Shown here: one piece after another, positions 1 through 11,100 of the stretch
How the letters are laid out: each line of letters opens with the position of its first letter
How positions within the stretch are numbered: the first letter of the stretch is position 1
Notes under the pieces: generated by a model
The model's input: the letters and a program-made list of their open reading frames with translations, nothing else
Told to the model about the DNA's origin: nothing
Databases searched by the model: none
DNA from: Auricularia sp. M13
Taxonomy: Eukaryota; Basidiomycota; Agaricomycetes; Auriculariales; Auriculariaceae
Assembly (NCBI GenBank): GCA_037042915.1
Contig: CM073198.1
Span: 496,001 to 560,000, forward strand
Direction of reading: 5' to 3'
DNA: 64,000 nucleotides
Made by a program: the position numbers and the translations under genes

Positions 1-1184
1 ACCGGTGCGCGCGCGACGCATATCCCCCTCTCTTCCTACTCCTCTTTGTTGCGCGCGCGCCCGAGCGGCCCCCGCGCGGCGAATCTGCTGCTGAGCTTGA
101 TATCCTCCTCCTCTTCCTCGTCCTCCTGCTCGCTTTCCGTGACCGGCGCGCGCGCGCACGCTGGCACCACCCTTCTTGGTCGTTGTTCAATTCCGTTTTC
201 TATCTGCTCTGCTTTTGTTAACGGTTGGTTAGTTGGTTGGTGCCGGCGGCCGGCGCGCTGTGCCCGGAGGGCACGGTTACCCCCCTACTCTTATCCTTTG
301 TTCAGTTTGCGGCTCGCCCTCGCGCCCGCCATTTCACACTCGTTTCTACTGGGTTACCTGGCGTACGTGATGTAGACTGCGATGCGTGTGGGTGGATGTG
401 GTTGTGGATCCCTGGGTGGGCGTTGCGCGTAGTTTGTATTATGTAGTAGACGCAATTCAATCAGACTGGTTCGCTGCATTTGGTCGCTTGGGCGTGTGAG
501 TTCGTGCGCGAGATTTTGTGCTGGACATGTGTATGGCTCGAATATTGGTCCGTTTCCAGTAGCTGCGGCTCGTCAAGCTCGCTGCAGGTAGACCGCTAGT
601 CTCCTTCACAGACTTTGACGTTCGAAGATAATCGTTCGAAGTAAAGCGGAGGAAAGTCAACTGTATCCGGACTCAATAGTCTTGATCCGCCTGTAATTGT
701 TCCGAGAGTGTGAGAGAAAGCAGCCAGAAACTCATGGGCAGCAGGCCATTGGTAACGTAGACTCTGCATGTCATTTGCGCATCGTAGCGAGTGGCACCTC
801 ACTCAGCAGTCCTCGCTTCCCTGACACATGTCGTGAGACGATCGCACCGAGTTCAGAACTGGTGTACACTTCGATTACCTCTGTTGCGGGAAGAATTATG
901 GGGAGCTTAGCATGTTCTGGCAGGGTGGTGAGCTCGGATAATGGAGAGCTGGGGTCGGTCCTCTGTAGAATGAGTCTATGGGAATTGAGCTTGGGAGTAG
1001 CCAGGCTGGCGGAGGCTGTATTCGGCAATACACCACCTTCTGTGTCAGTTGTTGCCTCTCGAAGACAAGTCTGCAAGGAAGATTACAGTGTCAGTGCGTC
1101 AGCATGATTATCTGTACATGACCAAGGTGCCTCCAGGGATGGTGGCTGATGATCGATGAGCCGCGCGAGCCAGGTAGTAGCAAG
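1..1184. other. spacer without supported gene
   Basis: The first part is GC-rich with alternating GC runs and a CT-rich stretch near 100-135; the rest is AT-balanced. Open frames here are short, overlap on both strands and show no domain or splice-supported continuation. It could hold the promoter or 3' UTR of a gene left of the window, but I cannot support one. Confidence 0.5.
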
Positions 1185-1190
1185 TATAAA
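1185..1190 (+). promoter_or_regulatory. TATA box of the NmrA-like gene
   Basis: TATAAA lies 78 bases before the ATG at 1263, a usual spacing for a fungal core promoter. No binding data; inferred from sequence and position. Confidence 0.5.
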
Positions 1191-1262
1191 TGCCGCGCAC
1201 TTGAGGGAGCAGTGAAGCATTGCCCTTCCCATCCCCAGTGCAACCCTCTCGGATACCGAAAC

Positions 1263-2666
1263 ATGTCCGCAAAGAAGATCATCGCTGTCTTCGGTGCCAC
1301 CGGCGCCGCTGGAGGCTCTGTTGCCAAATATCTCCTGGACGACGGCTCGTTCGCCGTCCGCGCCATTACGCGCAACGCCGACAGTCCCGCAGCTCAGGGT
1401 CAGTGTGTCCTACTACTGTTGGTGTATCGCGATATGCTTAGAATCCAACCCGCAACAGCTCTCAAGGCCCGAGGAGCCGAGGTTGTTGTGGCCGATCTCG
1501 ACAAGCCTGAGACGCTTCCCGCCGCTCTTAAAGGCGTATATGGCGTCTCCGGCGTCACGGATTGTGCGTGGAGCAACTACGGAGCCTGATATGACCCTGA
1601 TTTGCGCCTTTCCAGTCTGGACGTTGTTCCCGAAGATCGGGGATGCCGCCAAGACCCAGCAGGCCGAGTTTGAGCAGGGCAAGGCACTCGTTGACGCCGC
1701 GAAGGCCGCCGGAGTACAGCACTTCGTGTTTTTGTGCGTCGCGGTGCTGCTCCTTGCGAAGCGTCTCGATCTCATGTGTCCATCTGCGTCGGAAGCACAC
1801 TGCCGCACTGCGACTGCCCCCACTTTGAAGGAAAGCATCAAAGTGCGTCGTCATTGACGATCTTGCTTTTGGGAGCTGAATCGCAGTTTGTTCTTAGTTG
1901 ACGAGTACCTGAAGGCGTCTGGCGTTCCCCGGACGTCATTCTATAACTCCTTCTATTACGAAAACCTCGTTGGAGGAATGGGCGTGAGTTTTCCACCCGC
2001 CAGTGCCCGTTTCTTGTGATCTGAATTTGTCTGATATCGGAACAGATGGTCAAGAAAGAGGACGATGGATCGATCGTGCTTGAGATCCCCATGCCCAATG
2101 ACAGCTACATTCCCTCGTACTCTGTCGACCAGAGCGGAGGCTGGGTTCTCACTGCCTTCAAGAACCCCGCGGAATGGATCGGTACGTCCAATGCATCGCC
2201 GATCTCCCCTTCCAGCAATCTGTGTATAATGCGTCACCAGGCAAAGACATCATCGCAATTGGGGAGCACATCACGCCGACGCAGTACGGCAAAGTGCTCA
2301 GCAAGGCCCTTGGGAAAGAGGTCAAGGTCAAGCCGCTTTCGCGCGACGACTTCTATGGCCTGGCGCAGGCCCCCAATCCGTTCGTCGTCGAGCTGTTCCT
2401 CAACATGAAGTGCGTGCCAGTGTGCCCCCAGTATGCTCAACTTCCACGACAACTAACGCGCCTTACCTTTGAGGTTCTACTACGAGAAGTGGCAAGTCGG
2501 TCAACTGACCACGGCTCTCAAATTGCTCACTTGAACTTACAGCCAGCCGCCGACGAGTGTTTACGACGAGGCTGCCTCCAAGAAGGTCTACCCCGGCCAG
2601 CATACCTTCGAGGAGTTCACCAAGAACAACGAGAAGTTCAAGACGTTTGCGGCTCAGTTCAAGTGA
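1263..2666 (+). CDS. NmrA-like NAD(P)-binding protein
   Basis: Nine exons read by eye: 1263-1398, 1459-1563, 1616-1733, 1796-1842, 1898-1983, 2046-2181, 2241-2409, 2474-2488 (15 nt) and 2543-2666, all with GT..AG introns, giving 311 aa. The N-terminus has a Rossmann nucleotide-binding loop, VFGATGAAGGSVAKYL (about residues 8-23), as in atypical short-chain dehydrogenases of the NmrA/HSCARG group. NmrA represses nitrogen-regulated transcription in ascomycetes, while HSCARG-like members sense NADPH; which role applies here is unknown. The segment FYNSFYYENLVGGMG and the late DDFYGLAQ region fit the family, as does the length (about 300 aa). The ATG was chosen because the Rossmann strand begins five residues later. 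The 15-nt exon is needed to keep frame. No active-site tyrosine/lysine pair was identified, as expected for a regulator. Confidence 0.85.
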
Positions 2667-3295
2667 AGCCGTCTTACAACGAGCTCGTAGTTCCGTCGGC
2701 GTTAAGCAGTATCAGCAATTGTGCAACGCGGCCAATGTACTCACTGAATCGGATTTCGGAAAGATAATGAATCAAATCATATGATCATCTCAGAACCTCA
2801 GAATTAAGCCGAATATCGGTTATCTGCCGCACCACAGTAGTCTTTGCAGGGCCGGGATAAGTTAGTTGAACGTGTAAACTCCGATCGCCGGTCACTTGAC
2901 TCTGTACTTTGCGGACCGAATGAGCTGTGCAGTCCCGTTCTCGCCCAAACGCGCTCACGCAAACCACTCCATGCCTAAATGGCTACTTATATGGCCAAAT
3001 TTCTCATCCTGCGCATGTGCTCGTCAGTTCGTAGCTCGGCAGCCCCGCTCCGACCGCCCGCGCGACTTGACTCAGCGGCGACCATCCTTCACCCTGATCG
3101 TCATCTGAAAACAGCGAAAACGCTTTGGACTATGCATAGGGCACCTGCGCAGGTCTGCCTTACGCGCAGGGGCTGCGCGACGGACGACGAGTCGGCGCGA
3201 ACTGTCAGCCCTCGCGTGTCCCGTGACGTCCGCGAAACCATCGGCCCTGAAGCACACGGGGAAGCATGAAATTGCCATTTATGCAAGTTCATCAT
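2667..3295. other. spacer between NmrA-like gene and element A
   Basis: Presumed 3' UTR of the NmrA-like gene followed by unique-looking sequence up to the 4-bp target duplication TCAT at 3292-3295. I see no gene here. Confidence 0.5.
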
Positions 3296-3396
3296 TGTGG
3301 TAGTCGCGGGTGTCCGGGAACAGGTCAAGATAGGGAACAAGCCGATATACATCCGGGCAGATCTATCCTACGGTCCGTGCACTCCAGCCTGCCACA
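3296..3396 (-). repeat. 3' LTR of element A
   Basis: 101 bp, starting TGTGG and ending CCACA, apparently identical to 32483-32583. Its outer edge abuts the target duplication TCAT. The polypurine tract lies at its inner edge. Confidence 0.93.
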
Positions 3397-3410
3397 GGTG
3401 CCCCCCCTGA
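3397..3410 (-). promoter_or_regulatory. polypurine tract of element A
   Basis: On the minus strand this reads TCAGGGGGGGCACC directly before the 3' LTR, the place and composition expected of a plus-strand primer in reverse transcription. Confidence 0.6.
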
Positions 3411-3493
3411 GGATATGCGCCTCCTGGCGCATAAACATCCCACAACTACCCCAACGCCCTGCCTAGACCAAACGTTCCTCCCCGAGAAAAACC

Positions 3494-5491
3494 CTATCCT
3501 TCCACCGAGTCTGCCGTCGCCGCCGTGCTGTCTTGCTGCTGCCTGAGCAGCCGTCTCTCCTTCTCCAGTGCCGCCCTGTAGATAGCCGTCCCGCGCGCAG
3601 GTACCCACTTGCGTAGGCGCCGTCCCGAGACATAGATGTCGCTGCTCTCGTCCTGCGTGCCCCAAGGTCGAACGCGCCACGAGCCCAAGTACCGCGAAAC
3701 GATGGCCATTGGACCCGACCACTTCGCCGCCAGCTTGCGCTCCGTCGACAGCGTGCCATCGAGCCGGTCGTTGTAGACCTGAACGAAGTCGCCGATGTCG
3801 AACTTGACCTCTTCGACGCCGCGGTCGAATCTGCGCTTGCGCGCGGTGGCGTGGGCGATTGTACGTGCATGGCCGTCTGCGCGCAGAGTGTCGACGAGCG
3901 CAAGGTGCTGATCCGCTGTCGTCTGGGTTGCCTGCTCCACTGCCGCCGCCGCAGGCGGCGGCGCGTCCGGTAGCGCCATGCCGAAAAGCAGCTCCCGCGG
4001 CGAGTACCCGAGCGAGGGCAGAACGCGCGAGTTCATGTCCTCAATCGCCTGCGCAAAGAAGTCCGGCCATTTGGTCGGCATGTGCGCCGCCATCTCGGCC
4101 GTCGACATGCCAGTCTCGTCCGCGTCGAAATCCGGCTGGCAGTAGCGTCGAAGCCTGCCGAGCAGGATGCGGTTGCAGTCTTCAATGAGGCCATTTGCCC
4201 AGGGTGAATACGGAGGCGTCTTCGTGTATTCGATCCCGTTGGCCTCGCAGAACGCGCGGACCTCGTCGCAATCGAAGTGCTTGCCGCCGTCGGTGCCGAA
4301 CAACTCGGGCTTGTGGTACTCGCCCTTGATGTGCTTCAGGCCCTCGACGGTGTACGCGCCCGAGCCGGCCTTCTTCGTCGTCTTGAAGCCCCAGACGAAA
4401 CGTGTGAAGATGTCGGCAAAGAGGAGGACCGTGCGGTACTTGCCCTTCCCGACTGGCATGGACAAGTAGTCCGCGACGATCATCTGGAACGGTCGGGCGC
4501 GGGTCAGAGGCTCTAGCAGCGAGAGTATGTGTCGCGTGCCGAACGCCTTGCACGGCGAGCACTGCTGGATTGTGTCGACCTCATCGCGGCGCATATTCGG
4601 CCAGAAGTAGCGCGCACGCAGTGACTCTTCGCAGACGTCGCGCCCCCAGTGCCCGCGGGCGTGACACGCAGCCGCGAGCGCACGTCCTTCCTCGGCCGGC
4701 ACGCACTCGACCTTGGGTGAGCGGTACGCGTGCTTGCCACCCACGCGCCACAGCTTCCCGTCCTGGACGACGTAGTCGCGCGCGCGCATCCGCGCCCGCT
4801 GTGCCTGGCGCTTAGAGAGCGCAGGGTCGACCTGTAGAGCCGTGAGCCACTCGACAATGTCGCGGAAGTAGTCGTCCTTAGCAAAGCGAGCGCGCAGGCG
4901 GGAATTGTCGTCGCCGGCTGACTCGACGGTGAAAAGGTCTGGCGCGGTGTCCTTCGCCTCCCAATCCGCGACTACGCTCTCGAGCCCGCCATCCACCTCG
5001 CGGTCAGTGCACGACATCCACTTGCGGCTCAAGCCATCCGCCTGGTTATCTACGCCAGGGCGGTGCCGCACGTCGACGATCTGGCGCGCGATAATCGACT
5101 CCATCCACCGGGTGTGCGTGGAGGAGAGGTCGTCGCTGTTGAGCGTGTCCCGGAGCGCCTTGCAATCAGTGACGAGCTCGACAGGTTGCCCGAATATCAT
5201 CTTGTCGAATTTATCCAGAGCAAACTTGAGCGCGGCAAACTCCAAGAGGTACGGCGTGTAGCGCTCCTCGGTTCGGGAAGTGCGCTTCGACGCATACGCA
5301 ACGGGGAACTCGCGTTCCACAGTCGCGCCGTTCTTGTCCTTCACCTGCCAGCGCTGTGTCAGCGTCGCGCCAAAGCCGACCTTGGAGCCGTCCGTGGTGA
5401 CGATGAACGGCCGGTCGTACTGCGGCGGCTTCAGCACCGGCTCGGACGTCAGGATCGTCTTGAGTCTGGCGAACGCATGCCGCTCAGCCAG
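3494..5491 (-). CDS. element A pol part: RNase H and integrase
   Basis: Minus-strand open frame that enters from the insertion edge of element C. The first part is an RNase H domain (IVTTDGSKVGFGATL, later ELVTDCKALRD), which would remove the RNA strand during reverse transcription. It is followed by an integrase zinc-binding region with paired His and Cys (HARGHWGRD ... CSPCK). Then comes a catalytic core with acidic residues in VADYL, FGTDGGKHFD and GLIEDCN, matching the D,D-35-E pattern. The tail past about 4000 is basic and variable. This is one piece of a broken element and is not presented as a complete protein. Confidence 0.88.
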   Translation of the reverse strand: MAERHAFARLKTILTSEPVLKPPQYDRPFIVTTDGSKVGFGATLTQRWQVKDKNGATVEREFPVAYASKRTSRTEERYTPYLLEFAALKFALDKFDKMIFGQPVELVTDCKALRDTLNSDDLSSTHTRWMESIIARQIVDVRHRPGVDNQADGLSRKWMSCTDREVDGGLESVVADWEAKDTAPDLFTVESAGDDNSRLRARFAKDDYFRDIVEWLTALQVDPALSKRQAQRARMRARDYVVQDGKLWRVGGKHAYRSPKVECVPAEEGRALAAACHARGHWGRDVCEESLRARYFWPNMRRDEVDTIQQCSPCKAFGTRHILSLLEPLTRARPFQMIVADYLSMPVGKGKYRTVLLFADIFTRFVWGFKTTKKAGSGAYTVEGLKHIKGEYHKPELFGTDGGKHFDCDEVRAFCEANGIEYTKTPPYSPWANGLIEDCNRILLGRLRRYCQPDFDADETGMSTAEMAAHMPTKWPDFFAQAIEDMNSRVLPSLGYSPRELLFGMALPDAPPPAAAAVEQATQTTADQHLALVDTLRADGHARTIAHATARKRRFDRGVEEVKFDIGDFVQVYNDRLDGTLSTERKLAAKWSGPMAIVSRYLGSWRVRPWGTQDESSDIYVSGRRLRKWVPARGTAIYRAALEKERRLLRQQQDSTAATADSVEG

Positions 5492-5723
5492 TGTAGCGGA
5501 CTCGGCTCTCCGCGGCATCGAGCCATCGTTTCCCCGACACAGCACGTGCCGGTTTCCCCATTTAGGATAGCGTAGGATAGTTTCCTTATATACGTGCCAT
5601 CTCGATGTATTTACCCAAGTTGCTTTTTCACCCCAACATCGAGACCTTACGCTTGTTCAGCCTCGCGTGTCACCGGTTTCGATTTGAGCGACTTTCCGTG
5701 CTACAGAAGCTACTTCTGTTGCA
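5492..5723 (+). repeat. 5' LTR of element C
   Basis: 232 bp, starts TGTAGCGG and ends TGTTGCA. A TATATA motif near 5586 could be its core promoter. Apparently identical to 14556-14787. Confidence 0.95.
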
Positions 5724-5807
5724 TATTTTGAACATCTACTAACTCGATTCTTGGAGGACGAGCGGCCTGATCACCCGGGACGTCCGCCAGAGGAGGGAAC
5801 ACTCGAG

Positions 5808-8108
5808 ATGGAATACAAGGCGCGTATAGATACGACTAACATTATCGCAGGCACGGAGACCGTCAGAGGCGTTGCAACGCGTCGTCAGGCGCGCGCAGCG
5901 GTCACTGCAGTCTTGCCTGTGGGAGAGGCTCAGCGGCGGCAGGAGCGCAGCGATTCATCGCTGACCTCGCTGTCGGATGTCGCTAAGGAGCCTGGAGATG
6001 GGAACCTGAAGGTTTCCATCTCGACTGGTCATGGGTTTCACCTCGGTACCGAGGGACCGCATGACCAGGTACCCTCTCAGCCTGGCAGTGCTGATGGTGA
6101 CGCAAATACCCGCATGCTCCGAGCTGCGGAAGGTCAGGAGGAAAATGCCCTGAGTACCCGCGCAGCGGATGAACCGGATGCACTATTCCCGGCTGCCAAC
6201 GAAGCGCATGATGCGCAGGGTAGTATGGGACCAGGGAATGATACTTTGGATACCCAGGGTTTCGTTATTCCGAGGCGAGTAGCCAGGTCGAGCTCACGCT
6301 CAGGAAGTGAGGCTGGCTCGCATGTGTCAGGAGCCCGGATCTTTGATGCTGCATTTTACGATCCGGATAATGTGCCTGAAGAGAAAGTGCCAAAGAAGGA
6401 ATCAGCTCGCTGGTCTGATCTTGAGGATGATGACGGCTTTGGACCAATACCCGAAGACTGGATGACCGAGCCACCCCGCGAGTCAACGCCAGTGAAGAAA
6501 GAGTCACAGTCGCCTACGCTGCGATGGGATTCGGCTCTTGAGTCTGCTATATCTGGCTTGAGCCCAAATACGCAGGACATGTGGCGTCGCCGCAATTATG
6601 CTACGCGGATCACACTGGATGATGCGTCTGAATCGATGGCCACACCGACCGAGGAATCTGAATTCGAGTCTGAGGAACGCGACCTTTATGTTGATCCGCA
6701 GAACGGACTGCTGGCATCATCGGTTCGTGTACACGAAAGGACCGAGACCGATTCAGCGGCGGGGCAAATCCCAACATTGATGAAAGGCAAATGGCGCGCC
6801 GATGAGCCGGTCCCTGGGCCGAGCAATCTCAAGTCTGAGACCAAGCGTACCTATCCAAAACCTACTGTCGAAGAAGTCACTGACGACGAAGAGGATTGGA
6901 GGGCGGCACAAATCCGGCACGACAAGAGAATGGCCAAGGAATTGCATGAACAGATCAATGGTGAATCTGCTCTAATTGAGGAAGTTCGGTCAGAGAACTC
7001 AGTAAAGGATAATTCGGACGATGAGATTGTTATGGCTCATGTCAAGGGTACTGACGGTCGCATGCATGATATTTATTTGCCAATCGGATCTGTGAAAGCT
7101 GCGTTAGCTCCTGAAATACGCCGCAAGAGAGCTCACTTGGAAGACAAGTCTAACCAGAGAATGAAGGCATCAGTGAATTCAGAGAGAGTCAAGACTGCGG
7201 AAAAGTCTGAGAGTTTACGCCGTTCAGCTACCAAGTCTGACAAGACTCACCGGTTTGGAGCACAAGTACCACTACGTACTGGGACGCACTCCGTCGGATT
7301 GTATGCTAACGCAAGAGTGCCCGAATATCAGATGCCACTGAATAGTGCACTGTCTGCAGCACAGCGTCGCATACAACGTAGCCGATCGTTGCCGCACGGA
7401 GATCCTGATGACGACGATAGCTCGTCTGATTCAAGCTCGAGCTCTGATAGCGCTCCTTCGTCTGCGGCGACTAGCGACTCAGAACGGACGCGGAAGCGAA
7501 AGCGTCAGCGTCGAAAGGCTTGGAAGGTAAAGCAGAAACAGCGGAAGCTCGAATTGGCCGCGATCAAGCCTGAGCCGCCTGCAAAGTACGACGGAGAAGC
7601 ACGATGGGATCGATTTGAGGAGTTTATGATACTCTGTTATAAATTCTTCAATGATTCGTACGTGCGGCCTCACAAGCGGGTCGGCAAGATGCAAAACCTA
7701 CTCACAGGCAAAGCTCTGCGGTTCTATATGAGCGACGTGGTCAGAGACGAAGAAAGATGGACTCTTGACGAGTTTTTCATCGCGTTGTTCAATTTCTGCT
7801 TTCCTGCGGATTTCCGAGAGCAGCAGCGGACGAGATTTGAGAATTACAAGCAACTCGGTCTATCGATCAAGGAATACAAGGCGAAGATGACGTCTCTAGC
7901 CAATAGCATTGGTGATATATCTGCAGCACAATTAGCATCACGCTTCATTCGAGGAATGAAGCCTGAGATTCGGCGGGAAATTGAACGCGATGGGCTAAGC
8001 GGAGAAACTCACCACCTTGATGTCATTGCGGAATATGCAGAGCGTATCGAGAGGTCAAACCGCATAGAAGCTGATAAGTCTCGCCAGATTGTCCGTAGCT
8101 GGATTTAA
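5808..8108 (+). CDS. element C gag
   Basis: A frame of about 766 aa starting at an ATG 85 bases after the LTR. The first 580 residues are acidic, Ser/Glu-rich and probably disordered, with a poly-Ser/Asp stretch near 7410-7450 followed by a strongly basic run (RKRKRQRRKAWK). The last 190 residues form a helical capsid-like block (FEEFMILCYKFFND, EEFFIALFNFCFP-like and FIRGMKPEIRREIE motifs), typical of Retrotrans_gag capsids. The zinc knuckle is not in this frame but at the start of the next one. The long acidic N-terminal extension is unusual compared with compact Ty3 gags. Confidence 0.85.
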   Translation: MEYKARIDTTNIIAGTETVRGVATRRQARAAVTAVLPVGEAQRRQERSDSSLTSLSDVAKEPGDGNLKVSISTGHGFHLGTEGPHDQVPSQPGSADGDANTRMLRAAEGQEENALSTRAADEPDALFPAANEAHDAQGSMGPGNDTLDTQGFVIPRRVARSSSRSGSEAGSHVSGARIFDAAFYDPDNVPEEKVPKKESARWSDLEDDDGFGPIPEDWMTEPPRESTPVKKESQSPTLRWDSALESAISGLSPNTQDMWRRRNYATRITLDDASESMATPTEESEFESEERDLYVDPQNGLLASSVRVHERTETDSAAGQIPTLMKGKWRADEPVPGPSNLKSETKRTYPKPTVEEVTDDEEDWRAAQIRHDKRMAKELHEQINGESALIEEVRSENSVKDNSDDEIVMAHVKGTDGRMHDIYLPIGSVKAALAPEIRRKRAHLEDKSNQRMKASVNSERVKTAEKSESLRRSATKSDKTHRFGAQVPLRTGTHSVGLYANARVPEYQMPLNSALSAAQRRIQRSRSLPHGDPDDDDSSSDSSSSSDSAPSSAATSDSERTRKRKRQRRKAWKVKQKQRKLELAAIKPEPPAKYDGEARWDRFEEFMILCYKFFNDSYVRPHKRVGKMQNLLTGKALRFYMSDVVRDEERWTLDEFFIALFNFCFPADFREQQRTRFENYKQLGLSIKEYKAKMTSLANSIGDISAAQLASRFIRGMKPEIRREIERDGLSGETHHLDVIAEYAERIERSNRIEADKSRQIVRSWI

Positions 8109-8129
8109 CATGGCGAACGGCGAGATTTC

Positions 8130-11100
8130 GTGCGTAACTCACAGCCGAACCGCGACAGCCGACCGCGTGCTGATCGCCCGAGTTCACAGTATGGTTCGAG
8201 GGAGACTGAGAGGTCGAAATCGCATGCAAAGGATCAGTCCAAACGGGTAGAGAAGTCAAAAACTGAGCGAACAGACAGATTGTCGAAGGAAGAGCGTGCG
8301 CGTCATCGCGCAGAGAACCTCTGCTTCCTCTGTCACCAATCGGGACATCTGCAGAAGGACTGCAAGATGGCAAACTCAGTTCCTAAGCCCGCGAAGTCTC
8401 TGCGTGCTGTAACGGTCGCACCTGAGGATACACGACTGAGAAATGAGGTCCGACGTGCGACGGAGATGGGGTTTATGGCTGTCCGAGTGGAAGATCCACA
8501 TGATGACCCCGAGTTCGTAGCGGCACGCGACAAGGCACTTTGTGAGTGGATGAAGAACAAGCTCATGTCCGGAGTACCTTACCCAAATGATCCGTACGAA
8601 GTCGAGAATACGACGTCAAAAGACCGTTTCGCGGTCGCAAGTTGGCCGAACAGTCCTCGGATTTTCACCATCGTCGATCGCGCTGTCGGTGTGCACTATA
8701 ATGTCCGTAGTGACCAGGTATTTGACGAGCAGTTTGATCTTGTTGACTGGTTGGCGGCATTCAAGTGCAAGGACCGCGGTTGCCCGAATGACGTTCCAGA
8801 AGAAAATATTGATTGGGATTCAGTATTTTGGCAGGCCGACACTACCAAACAGGATATTCTCACCGCAGAGATGAAAGCCGCCGAGGAGGACGGAGACTTC
8901 AGTCGCGTTTGGCGGACTGCGATGTCAGATTTTGTTCCGTCCGCGGATGATCAGGTCCGCGTACGCTTGCGGAACAAAGGGTATGGCTGGTACAGAAGAT
9001 ATCGATATTTCAGCGAGCAGCGACAATGCTATGTGCGCGGTCGACTGACAGATAGTGGTGCTGAAAAACTGGATGAGAACCGCTGGCAAGCAGGAGACTG
9101 GAATTATTTCCGGAAGATGCAGCGTGCGTACCTGGCGAAAAGTTTGCCATTCCCACCAAGTCTGATCGCACCTCATGATGAGACAATCAAAATACCGAGT
9201 TGGCTCGTTGGAGGTTGGCGCGGTCCGCAATGGAATGGACGAAGTATGCCGATCCCAGATGATGAATCGGACACAGCTTCGACGATGTCAGGCGGTGAAT
9301 GCGATCGGTGCAGTGATACGCACCATACTTTCTCTGTCTGCTGGCCAGATGAGATGCCGGAATTGGAAGCAGTGGAATCGTCAACTGAGGAAACTTGCTC
9401 CGAGTCGGATGATGGTGAGTATGCAAGCCGTCATGACGGTACAAATGTGTACTCAGTCCCAGAACCCCTCAGATTTCTAGCGGCGCACATTATGAAGCCA
9501 AAATCAAAGGCGAAGGCACCTGAGACTGTGGTTGAGAGGACGGCGGCAAGGCCGAAGGACAAGTCTCGTGTGTTACCAAAACCTATTGTAGTCGTCGCGC
9601 GGGTAAATGGACAGCCTGTTCGCGCGCTGATAGACTCTGGATCAATGGCCGATTTTATGTCAACAACGCTCGCAGACCAGCTGAAAGTGAAGCGCGTACC
9701 ATTGGAGAAGCCTATCCCATTGAACTTGGCGGTATCGGGTTCACGGAGCGTGATCAATTTCGGAACGACGGTCAGGCTGGAATACCAGACTGTCGTTGAA
9801 GATCGCCACTTCGATATTATCAACGTCGACTCGTATGATTTAGTTCTGGGCTTACCGTTCCTAAATGAGCATAAAGCGTACCTTGGATTCAACCCGGTAC
9901 AGGTGGCAATTGGGTCAGCGGAGGGCGAGCGTCTGGACAATGTCCAGGCGATGCATATTGAGTCATTTTCGGTGCGGGTAGACGCGGATCATCGCGAGAG
10001 ATTACGCGAAGAGCTCAGACAGTACGCGCTACCTATCTGTAAAGATGCGCTCAGTACTCCGTTGCCTCCGCTGAGAGAAATAAACCACCGTATACCTTTG
10101 ATTGACGAGAAGAAAGTTTATTCCTGGCGGCCATCGCGATGTCCGGAGGCATTGAAACCGTACTGGCGCGAAAAGCGGGATGCGTACTTGAGTACCGGCC
10201 GATGGGAGCACCGCACGGGCAGTAACGCTATGCCCATGCTCGTAATCAAGAAGGCCGTACTGCCGGATGGCAAGGTGCGCATTCGCACGCCGGTGGACAG
10301 CCGAGAACGCAACCTGAATACTGTGCGGATGGCGTCGCCGTTGCCGGATATTGATGTTATTCTAAATAACGTTGCGTCGCACCGGATATGGTCAATGCTG
10401 GACATGCGGGACGCCTTCGAGCAGATTCGTGTAGAACCTGAGCATGTAGATCGAACACTGTTCACGACGCCCGATGGGACAATGGTTAGCCACGTCATGC
10501 AGCTAGGAGATCGGAACAGCGGCGCTACGTACCAGACGATAATGAACCACATTTTTGCGCCATATATTGGCGTCTTCATGGACGTTTATCTCGACGATAT
10601 TGTCGTATACTCGGATACCGAGGAGGAGCATCTGAAACACGTCAAATTGATAATTGATATACTGGCGAAGGAGAAGTTCTACCTGAGCGAGAAGAAGTTG
10701 CATTTCTTCGTGGAGGAGATGAAGCTTCTGGGTCATATTATCAGTGAGAAAGGAATCTCGATGGATCCCTTCAAAGTCGAATGTATCCAGAACTGGAAGA
10801 CGCCGACGGATCGTGAATCTCTGATGGGATTTTTGGGTGCGGTCGGTTATCTGGCACCAGATTGCAAAGGTATTCGCGTACCTATGGCTGCACTCACGCC
10901 AATGACGGGAACTACGAAGCCATGGCGCTGGGAATTCACTGAGCAACGGGCGTTCGAGGAAATAAAGCAGATCGTAGCGGAATACCGTGAGCATCACAGG
11001 CGGCCGCTGAGATTTGACCAGGACGCACCGCCTATCAACGTTGTGACGGACGCGAGCTACTCCGGTGGCGGGGGCTTTATATCGCAAGGTGATGACGTCC

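Noticed and set aside
1-446. Ser-rich 109-aa and 73-aa frames at the window start
   Set aside because: They follow from GC- and CT-rich sequence; no domain, signal peptide or splice support.
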